Both the position numbers and the translations under genes were made by a program. Under the pieces are notes generated by a model. That model saw only the letters and a program-made list of their open reading frames with translations, searched no databases and was not told the origin of the DNA. This document shows positions 45,746 to 52,466 of a DNA stretch of 64,000 nt, in pieces (the stretch's first letter is position 1; the number at the start of each line of letters is the position of its first letter). The stretch is taken from NCBI RefSeq assembly GCF_015207665.1, contig NZ_JADEWL010000008.1, positions 46,082 to 110,081 on the forward strand, given 5' to 3'. This DNA is from Plectonema cf. radiosum LEGE 06105. Its GTDB lineage: Bacteria > Cyanobacteriota > Cyanobacteriia > Cyanobacteriales > Nostocaceae.

Positions 45746-45923
45746 GAGTAATACCGTTTAATTATGAATGAATATGCACTTAACCACCTTAAAGCCGGGC
45801 TTTGTTTGTATAGCCCCAGACTTCTAGTCTGAGGGTACAGAATAAAAGTATTCTACTGTACTCGACAAATCATTAAATAAGTGATTATTGATTAGGATAG
45901 AAGTATTAGCTTATTTAGCTTTT

Positions 45924-46616
45924 ATGATTACTATCAAAAAAATTATTCTTTCTCTACTTATTTCATCGGCTTGCTTAACATTAAATCAACCGGCTTGCAC
46001 TGCAAAATCTGCGGGTGAATATCGATTACAAGGACTTAAATTTCGACAACAAGGAAGATACAATGAAGCAATCGCAGCAATGGAGAAATCTGTTGAATTA
46101 GAACCAGAAAATATTTCGGGAAGAGTTAATTTAGGTTGGACTTTACATTTAGCTGGTAGACAAAATACAGCCGCACAAACTTTGTGGCAAACTATTTATC
46201 AAAAACCATCTTTTGTTCCTGCTTACAATGCTTTAGGAATCGTTTATCTAGTTGATGGAAATTTGCCAGCAGCAGTATTAGTTCATAGTTGGGCTGCATT
46301 TTTCAAACCAGATAATGAAATTGCTTTTTATAATTTGAGCTTGGCATTACATCGACTCGAAATTTATCCCTTAGCGATTACAACTGCTAACCGTGCTGCT
46401 ATCTTAGAACCAAATAATCCTCATCCTTTAGTTGCTGCTGCAATTTCTTATTGGGATAACGAAGATAAAAACCTTGCTCAACAAATGTATCATCGAGCTA
46501 TTAACTTAGATGGTAGATATAATCAAATTCCTTTTTTAAATCATCTCCAAAAAGCAGCTTTTACACCAGAGCAAATTAATACTACAAAAGACATTTTATC
46601 TAGTTTAAAAAATTAA
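45924..46616 (+). CDS. Exported TPR-repeat protein
   Basis: A 230-aa protein. The ATG at 45924 is preferred to TTG 45888 because it gives a clean signal peptide (MITIKKIILSLLISSACLTL ending near CTAKSA). About four to five TPR units follow (YRLQGLKFRQQGRYNEAIAA, AIAAMEKSVELEPENISGRV, PAYNALGIVYLVDGNLPAA, ALHRLEIYPLAITTANRA). It is probably periplasmic and acts as a protein-interaction scaffold. The partner is unknown. Confidence 0.8.
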   Translation: MITIKKIILSLLISSACLTLNQPACTAKSAGEYRLQGLKFRQQGRYNEAIAAMEKSVELEPENISGRVNLGWTLHLAGRQNTAAQTLWQTIYQKPSFVPAYNALGIVYLVDGNLPAAVLVHSWAAFFKPDNEIAFYNLSLALHRLEIYPLAITTANRAAILEPNNPHPLVAAAISYWDNEDKNLAQQMYHRAINLDGRYNQIPFLNHLQKAAFTPEQINTTKDILSSLKN

Positions 46617-46648
46617 ACAGAGGATTATCTTTAACTAAGAACTAAGAA

Positions 46649-47125
46649 CTAAGATAAATTATCAACCGCTCGATTTAATAACTGTGAAAAGAGATGGCGA
46701 TCGCCCTCAGAAAATCCCTGCATTGCTTGTTGACGAATTTCTTCAACAATGGGTGGTAAGACGGTTTCGAGTTCCCTACCCGCATCAGTAAGCCATATCC
46801 GCCAAACTCTTCTATCCTGCATATTTCGTTCGCGACGCACCAATCCTCTTTCTTCCATCCTATCGATCACCCCAGTTAAAGTACCTCCCACCTGTTTGAG
46901 TTTCTCAGCAATACTAGAAGTCGGTAAACCATCTTCTTCCCATAAACAGCACAACACTATCCAATGAAAAGGAGTTAATTTCAAAGGTTCGAGGTATTCA
47001 TTAAATCTGCGCGATAGCAATTGTGATAGTAGCTTGATTTGATAATCTACACTGTATGGCGCTCTTTGTTCTTTGGATAAGTCCGATGTCGGCGAATTTT
47101 CTGATGTTTGAACCATTGATGTCAA
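46649..47125 (-). CDS. MarR-family transcriptional regulator
   Basis: A 158-aa MarR-type winged-helix protein: dimerisation helices at both ends, a DNA-binding region with LTPFHWIVLCCLWEEDG, a recognition helix LKQVGGTLTGVIDRMEERGLV and a wing RRERNMQDRRVWRIWLT. The AGGTLTGVIDRMEERGL pattern is highly typical. It probably represses a nearby or distant efflux or stress gene; no adjacent divergent target is evident. A HIP1 site lies inside the gene. Confidence 0.92.
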   Translation of the reverse strand: MTSMVQTSENSPTSDLSKEQRAPYSVDYQIKLLSQLLSRRFNEYLEPLKLTPFHWIVLCCLWEEDGLPTSSIAEKLKQVGGTLTGVIDRMEERGLVRRERNMQDRRVWRIWLTDAGRELETVLPPIVEEIRQQAMQGFSEGDRHLFSQLLNRAVDNLS

Positions 47126-47189
47126 TTACTTAGCGCTCGTAAAATTAGATTAGCATTATATCTAGTTTTATATTTAGTTTTCCCAATTC

Positions 47190-47858
47190 CTAACCATAAG
47201 CTTCCCAAGCTAAATCTATCAATGCATCTAAAATTGCTGCTGCTACTGTTGCACCACCTTTCTGATTTTTGATTGTGATATAAGGTATAGATAATTCTTT
47301 TAAAATTTGCTTTTTCCCATCTATATCGATAAATTTCGGTGGTGTAGCAATGATTAAAACAGGTCTAATTTTCTCTGCTACAATTAAATCAACTAAGCTT
47401 ATTAAAGCTGTTGGTAGTTGACCTACTACAAATATTCCTTCTGGATAGCGGTTAGCTAAAGTTTCAATTCCCCAAGCAGCAAGAGTTTTTTCTTTCTGAG
47501 GAGGAGTTTGAACGGACGTTGCACAATAAACTGGATTAGCAAAATTATTTTGCGCTTCTTTGGCAATACCAGCTTGTACCGTTGTTGTATCTACTATAAT
47601 ACTGCTGCGCGACGCTAATGCTGCTGCTGCTGCTTGTAAGGAACGCTCGGAAAATTCGATTAAGGATTTATACTCAAAATCACCTGTAGCGTAAATTACT
47701 CTTTTGATAATTTCGTACTCAGCTAGTAAAAAATGTCGATACTCCCTTGGGGATGATGGGCTTAATGTATCATGATTTGAGTGCATAAGAGCAAAAGCAC
47801 CACCAATTTCTCGATCAATAATTGCTAAACTTTGAGCGTCCGTTATGTGCCATTCCAT
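47190..47858 (-). CDS. cobH: Precorrin-8X methylmutase family (CobH/CbiC) protein
   Basis: A 222-aa CobH/CbiC-like protein for the methyl migration that makes hydrogenobyrinate/cobyrinate in cobalamin synthesis. It has IIDTTTVQAGI, AALASRSSI, GIETLANRYPEGIFVVG and NQKGGATVAAAILDALI, typical of the family. The segment usually written RxIHA(S/T)(A/G)D reads RVIYATGDF here, with Tyr where the catalytic His is expected. Other cyanobacterial homologues may share this. Function as a methylmutase is therefore likely but not certain. No other cob genes are adjacent. Confidence 0.82.
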   Translation of the reverse strand: MEWHITDAQSLAIIDREIGGAFALMHSNHDTLSPSSPREYRHFLLAEYEIIKRVIYATGDFEYKSLIEFSERSLQAAAAALASRSSIIVDTTTVQAGIAKEAQNNFANPVYCATSVQTPPQKEKTLAAWGIETLANRYPEGIFVVGQLPTALISLVDLIVAEKIRPVLIIATPPKFIDIDGKKQILKELSIPYITIKNQKGGATVAAAILDALIDLAWEAYG

Positions 47859-47872
47859 CGTGAGTTTTCTTG

Positions 47873-47994
47873 AGGTTAAAGGTTGATAGGTTAAAGGTTA
47901 GAGGTTAGAGGTAGAGGTTAGAAGTTAGAGGTAGAGGTTATAGATTGGTAATAAACAACCATCAACTGTCAACTGTCAACTAACCCCTAACTCC
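47873..47994. repeat. Degenerate heptad arrays (GGTTAAA/GGTTAGA, CAACTGT)
   Basis: Runs of AGGTTAAAGGTTAGAGG-type units, then CAACTGTC units, fill the whole gap between cobH-like and psb32 genes. Confidence 0.85.
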
Positions 47995-47995
47995 T

Positions 47996-48802
47996 TTAAG
48001 TTTCTGAAGCAGAAGAACGATTCATAAAAGGAGATAGGTAAGCAACCAAAGCTCCAATGAGAAAGCCGGAGATATTGCGAACTAGAGGCAGCCACTCAGA
48101 GGTACGGGTGACAACAGGTCCGATTCCGAAGGCAATAAACAAAATTCCCCATAAAGGAGAGAATATTAATGCCCATTGCCAAGCAATAGGTTGTCCTTCG
48201 GCTCTTGGTTGAGCCGCAAATCCACAAATAATTCCACCGATTACCGAAGTAATAAACGTGAGAATCCACTGCTCCCGTGGTAATCCCGGAACAACGTTAC
48301 AACCACCTTTACGCAAACAATTTTCTACAGTTTGCAAAGCTTGAATAATTGCTTGGTCTTCACCTTTTTCTCTGACAAAATATAAGTTACCAAAACGGGT
48401 TTGTAATTCTATCCAAAAAGTCCGTGGTAGTAATTCGTATACATCATCACCAACCGCAAAACTGAGAATATTACCTCCGCGAGAATCGGCAACAAGTAAA
48501 ATACTGTGATCGTTTAAACCCCAAAACTTAATTACAGCTCTACCCGGTGTTTGATCGTACTGAGTGAGTACTCGCAATTGCCAACCAGTTTCTGTTTCAA
48601 AGTCGTTAAGTTCTTGAACTAAATTCTGTTCTTGGACTACATTGAGGGATTTCCCTAAGTCTACAACTGGTGTGACTTCCGCAGGTAGCAATTCCGGATT
48701 GTCGTAAGCATAAGCAGCGCTCGTATGTGTCGTCCAAATCGAGCCAGCTAAAAATAATACTGTCAAAAATGTAAAAAATCGTCGCCAAGAACTATTATGC
48801 AT
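47996..48802 (-). CDS. psb32: Psb32 photosystem II repair protein (TPM domain)
   Basis: A 268-aa thylakoid protein. The signal/anchor (FFTFLTVLFLAGSIWTTHTS) precedes a TPM domain ~30-180 (PELLPAEVTPVVDLGKSL, ETGWQLRVLTQYDQTPG, NILSFAVGDDVYELLP). A C-terminal part has hydrophobic segments (~200-262). Psb32 helps protect and repair photosystem II after photodamage in cyanobacteria. Monocistronic on the minus strand. Confidence 0.9.
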   Translation of the reverse strand: MHNSSWRRFFTFLTVLFLAGSIWTTHTSAAYAYDNPELLPAEVTPVVDLGKSLNVVQEQNLVQELNDFETETGWQLRVLTQYDQTPGRAVIKFWGLNDHSILLVADSRGGNILSFAVGDDVYELLPRTFWIELQTRFGNLYFVREKGEDQAIIQALQTVENCLRKGGCNVVPGLPREQWILTFITSVIGGIICGFAAQPRAEGQPIAWQWALIFSPLWGILFIAFGIGPVVTRTSEWLPLVRNISGFLIGALVAYLSPFMNRSSASET

Positions 48803-49096
48803 GGTTTTTTATATAAATTTCAACACTGAAATTAAGCAAATTGTTTCAAAAGGTAAGAAAAAATATGATACTTCTTTACATTTTGTAACCTTATTCTAAT
48901 TTATTTTACATTCTTCTAGGCATAATTTTTGCTGATGATATAGTAAAAGCGCCTGCCGAAACCGTAAAATCAGGTGAGTTCGATGTAATTAACCCACAAT
49001 CATCATTCGTCGGGTTTTTAGCGTAACTATCCATAACACACTTACAATTCTGAGAAAAAACCGACTTCTTAACCGAGGCACAATCTAATAATAATT

Positions 49097-49882
49097 TTAT
49101 TTAGTATCTTTTATTTTAAGTATAGGGGTTTGATTTTCCTTTAAACCAACTAATTGCGATCGCCCTAATTCAAAAGCAAATTCTACATCTTCCCCAGCTG
49201 CTAAAGCATCGTAAAAAGCCACAGAGAAATTAATTGCGGCTTTATCCCCAATTGCTCGATTCATACCAATTACATAGTTAATATGTTGGTGAATAGCGTC
49301 GGCTTGAATCTCCGAATAACAAGCGTTTAGAACTACACACTCTACATTCTTTTTGGCAAATAGCTTAAAAAGACTTGCCAAAGTATCTGCTTGTACAAAA
49401 GCTATTTGTCCCGTTTCATCTTCTAGGACGATACCATCTTCCCCTCCACCATGTCCGCAGAAGTGAACAATCTGGGGTTGAGTATCTAAAATTGCGCGGT
49501 AGAAATCCCGCTGACGTACCGCCAATTTCATCTCTAGTTTGAATTGCTCTCTCTTATTCGCACGTCGCAATCCTTCATCAATTTCTCGAATTTCTTCTTC
49601 TAGTCGCAGTCTGGAGGTATTTTTGGGATTTGCAGCGAGAATTAAAATTGTTTTGATATTAGTGTTATTAATTATCTTGGAGATGGGTTTTTGTTGATTT
49701 AATTGGGCAATTTCTTGGGCTACCTTATCCCGTTCTTTTTGTGCTTTTGCAATGTCACTACCTATTTTGAAGATAATTGCAGCATCGGTTTCAGTAACTT
49801 TCGCGCTTCGCAGGTGTAGTATTTTCTCTTCTATTAAATCTTGGAGTTTTTGTAGTTCGTTGATTTGTTGCTGTGAGGACAT
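49097..49882 (-). CDS. CHAT-domain protease with N-terminal effector-associated-like helical domain
   Basis: A 261-aa protein. The N-terminal coiled helical domain (~1-65; LQDLIEEKILHLRSAKVTET) resembles that of the iSTAND protein at 51174-52221, so the two probably interact homotypically. A caspase-like CHAT domain spans ~75-250, with the His motif VHFCGHGGGEDGIVLEDE and the Cys motif VECVVLNACYSE. Catalytic His and Cys are present, so it may be an active peptidase. Such effector-associated-domain/CHAT proteins belong to bacterial NLR-like conflict systems. It is downstream on the same strand as the iSTAND gene, separated by repeats. Confidence 0.85.
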   Translation of the reverse strand: MSSQQQINELQKLQDLIEEKILHLRSAKVTETDAAIIFKIGSDIAKAQKERDKVAQEIAQLNQQKPISKIINNTNIKTILILAANPKNTSRLRLEEEIREIDEGLRRANKREQFKLEMKLAVRQRDFYRAILDTQPQIVHFCGHGGGEDGIVLEDETGQIAFVQADTLASLFKLFAKKNVECVVLNACYSEIQADAIHQHINYVIGMNRAIGDKAAINFSVAFYDALAAGEDVEFAFELGRSQLVGLKENQTPILKIKDTK

Positions 49883-49906
49883 CGGTTAATTTTTTATTGC
49901 CAATCT

Positions 49907-50104
49907 CTAAATACTATCAGGGTCAATATTCAATTCTCGCAACTTTGCAGCTAATTTTTCTGCTTGTTCTTCTGGTGTGGGAACTAACTTTCCTTCTTGA
50001 GTGCGATCGCCAACATCGCTGGAGATGTCTGGATTAGTACTTGACCACATTAATTTTGACGGGTGTGTATCCAATCTGCCAGGGAATGAAATTCCTTGTC
50101 TCAT
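49907..50104 (-). pseudogene. Uma2-family C-terminal remnant
   Basis: The last ~35 codons read EGKLVPTPEEQAEKLAAKLRELNIDPDSI (quoted in parts: LVPTPEEQAEKLAAKL, RELNIDPDSI), closely resembling the charged C-terminal tail of Uma2 proteins. The preceding ~30 codons look unrelated and run into repeat DNA. No Uma2 catalytic core is present. It is best read as the stump of a lost gene. Confidence 0.5.
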
Positions 50105-50208
50105 AGCGAAAGTCGTCTGAAGACGACTAACGGAGTACCCCTCATATCTAATGCAAAAGACTACTAATACTCCAACACATTAATTTTGAAGAGTTAAAAT
50201 ACCTCTTC

Positions 50209-50300
50209 GTAGGTTGGGTTAAGCGAAGCGCAACCCAACGCGGGTGCCGAGGCTCCACTGCGTTTTGCTTCGCAACGCTTGCGCGAACAGCCCAACCTAC
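50209..50300. repeat. GTAGGTTGGG inverted repeat
   Basis: Arms GTAGGTTGGG (50209-50218) and CCCAACCTAC (50291-50300) enclose GC-rich sequence with GCGAAGCGCAACCC. It is a common dispersed cyanobacterial repeat. Confidence 0.75.
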
Positions 50301-50340
50301 AATATTACATTGATTACCCCGCATAACTTATGTGGCGGAC

Positions 50341-50455
50341 TACTACTCCTATTCCGCTCAAAGATTACCTATCTCTTTTTACCTCTTTCCTCAGCGCTCT
50401 CTGCTTCTCTGCGGTTTTTTAATTAGGTAATCTTCTGCCGGGAAGGGAGTAATAG
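50341..50455. repeat. Nested inverted repeat related to 33207-33330
   Basis: Arms AGATTACCTA (50362-50371) and TAGGTAATCT (50424-50433), with outer imperfect arms, enclose CTCTGCTTCTCTGCGGTTTTTT. The right side, TAATCTTCTGCCGGGAA, matches the 33-kb copy. Flanking direct repeats AAAAGACTACTAATACTCCA lie at 50155-50174 and 50570-50589. Confidence 0.7.
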
Positions 50456-50617
50456 TTCTTTGCATTAATTATGATGGGACAATTTATTCACGCTTCGTGC
50501 GAGACGTATGCCCCTCCGGGGCAGGTTACGCCAACGCACTACAAATTTATTACCCGTCAGAACTAATGAAAAAGACTACTAATACTCCACCACATAATTT
50601 ATGAGGGATATTACTTC

Positions 50618-50964
50618 AGTCCTATAAATCTTACATCTTGCACCATTGTATACTGCAAACGGGTAAAATATGAACTTATGTCATACTGAGCGTAACGTAG
50701 TGCAGCGAAGTATCTCGGAGATTCTAAGCCCTTCGGGCATACTACGTGAACGCTTAGCTCATTCGGGACAGTTTTAAACCGTTTTTAGTATAGTTAAGCC
50801 CGAAATCGCGCCTTGAAATCAATTTCAAGGAACCGATTACAAAGTACGTTGAAAACGTACTAAAATGCTTGCCTAGTCAGATTTATCTGACTTTGCTTTT
50901 TAGCCTGGGAATTTATTCCAAGGCGGTTGTTGATAATGGTGCAAGATGTAAGATTTATAGGACT
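50618..50964. mobile_element. 347-bp MITE with perfect 30-bp terminal inverted repeats
   Basis: The 30-bp end at 50618-50647 (AGTCCTATAAATCTTACATC...) is exactly the reverse complement of 50935-50964. The interior has no ORF but carries a series of perfect hairpins: CCTTGAAAT/ATTTCAAGG (50811-50830), AGTACGTT/AACGTACT (50843-50861) and AGTCAGAT/ATCTGACT (50875-50892). A fourth, near-perfect one is GCCT-GGAAT/ATTCC-AGGC (50903-50924). It is a non-autonomous element; the parent transposase is not in the window. Confidence 0.85.
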
Positions 50965-51110
50965 TATGCTATAATGCTTAAAGGGACGTTTCAATCAAAA
51001 TTATTTTCACCCAAAAAACTTGACAAAATCCTAGCTTTACTGAAATAATAAAAATACTAAATCATGCCAGATTTAAAACTAAAAACCAAAAACTGAATAC
51101 TCCGAAAACC

Positions 51111-51134
51111 AAAAAAAATTACCGCCTTCGGCGG
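51111..51134 (-). terminator. Terminator of the iSTAND gene
   Basis: On the minus strand CCGCC-GAA-GGCGG is followed by TAATTTTTTTT, about 40 bases after the 51174 stop. Confidence 0.8.
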
Positions 51135-51173
51135 GGGAAAGGGTAAAGAAAAAAAGTGTAAAGTGCAAAAGGG

Positions 51174-52221
51174 CTAAAGTGAAGAGAAAAGAGTCCTCGC
51201 ACCCGAATCCACAACCCGAAACCCGATGAAGTCGCTCTGGGAGTCCGGCTCGACCCAGTTACAGCCCCACCTGTGACAAATTTCTAACATTGCTAATTCT
51301 GGCACCCCATTATCACTATTGTCTAATATTTCCCGGACTAGTTCATTCTCATCATTAATTGCTTTTAAAAGAGGCAATTGATCAAATTCCATATCTTTTT
51401 CTAATTGTTTAATCCACTCATTTAAAGTGCGATACCTTCGGTGAGCTTCGCTTAACGCAAAATTGAGTAATCGAAGGTAGTTTAATCGGAATTTTCGGCT
51501 CCCAAGTTGGCTCTAATTTTTCTACAAATAAGGTATTTTGCGTACCAATACAACCTTCATAATCTACCAAAAACATCAGTAACTGGTATTTATATGTAAC
51601 CTCTCGTGCAAGACTAGCTAATGGTAGCCAAAATTCCTGAATTAGTTCTTGTAAATACTCCTGTGGCATACAATCGACATCGTGGAACACCAAAATTACA
51701 TTTTGAGTTTTCCACCACTCATAAACTCGCTCAACAATCTCTGAGGGTTGATGTTGTTTTCCTAATAAACCTACTCTACCCCCTAATTCTCGCCATAAAG
51801 CACTAATATCCCTTTTGCGTGCTATGCGATCAAGTTCAACTCGCACCAACTTACCTGTAGTACCGTAGCGAATATGCTGAGTAATCAATCGATTCAGTAA
51901 CCAACGTTGTCCGTAATCAGGGGAACCATGAAGCAGAAAAGTTGCAATTGATTGGACTCTGAGAAATTTTTTGAATGAAAGTACTTGTTCGCGATAACCA
52001 AGTTTTAATAATGCTTGATATAAATTACAACTAGCATCAGATATATTTTGATTTTCAATTTCTTGTTTTATCCTATCCTGTTCTGCTTGTGCGTTGTCAA
52101 TATCTTTTTCCAGCTTGAATAGAGCTAAAGCATCTGTTTGAGTAACCTTAGCCATCCGCAAATGTAATATTTTTTCATCTAATAGATCGAGCAATTTTTG
52201 CAGTTCTTCACATTTGTTCAT
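51174..52221 (-). pseudogene. Effector-associated/inactive-STAND protein, frameshifted
   Basis: The N-terminal helical domain (MNKCEELQKLLDLLDEKILH, AKVTQTDALALFKLEKDI) matches that of the CHAT protein. An inactive STAND-like NTPase domain follows, with FLLHGSPDYGQRWLLNRL, where the Walker A Gly-Lys-Thr is lost, and VILVFHDVDCMPQEYLQ at the Walker B position. The frame breaks at an A4/T4 run (51459-51462). One base fewer would continue ITQF-ALSEAHRRYRTLNEW into the second part (MEFDQLPLLKAINDENEL...). The full protein would be about 348 aa. The break may be a real mutation or a sequence error. ATG 52221 is preferred to the upstream extension. Confidence 0.8.
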
Positions 52222-52368
52222 GTGGATTAGGGATTGTAGTAGTTGCTCGATGTGATTTAAATAGAATAGCAAATTTAAAATATTAAAACAGGAAATTGCA
52301 GTTTTATAGGGCTTGCAAGCTTAATTGATTAATTGGCGTTGCAGAATCCGGGTATGAATTTAGATTTT

Positions 52369-52391
52369 GAGACGTTACACTGTAACGTCTC
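52369..52391. repeat. Palindrome GAGACGTTACA-N-TGTAACGTCTC, copy 2
   Basis: Same arms as 31764-31786, here in the gap between the clc-type gene and the iSTAND gene, followed by a TAACTGA heptad run. Confidence 0.85.
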
Positions 52392-52466
52392 TACACAAAA
52401 GGTTTTGGTTATCGATAAAATTTGATTCATACTTCTTTTAACTGATAACTGATAACTGATAACTGA

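Noticed and set aside
45810..45870. Terminator at CCAGACTTCTAGTCTGAGG
   Set aside because: The hairpin is not followed by a T-run and resembles a dispersed repeat, so it was not called as a terminator.
51459..51462. Programmed ribosomal frameshift in the iSTAND gene
   Set aside because: The run is only four bases and there is no canonical slippery heptamer or obvious stimulatory structure. Mutation or sequence error is simpler.
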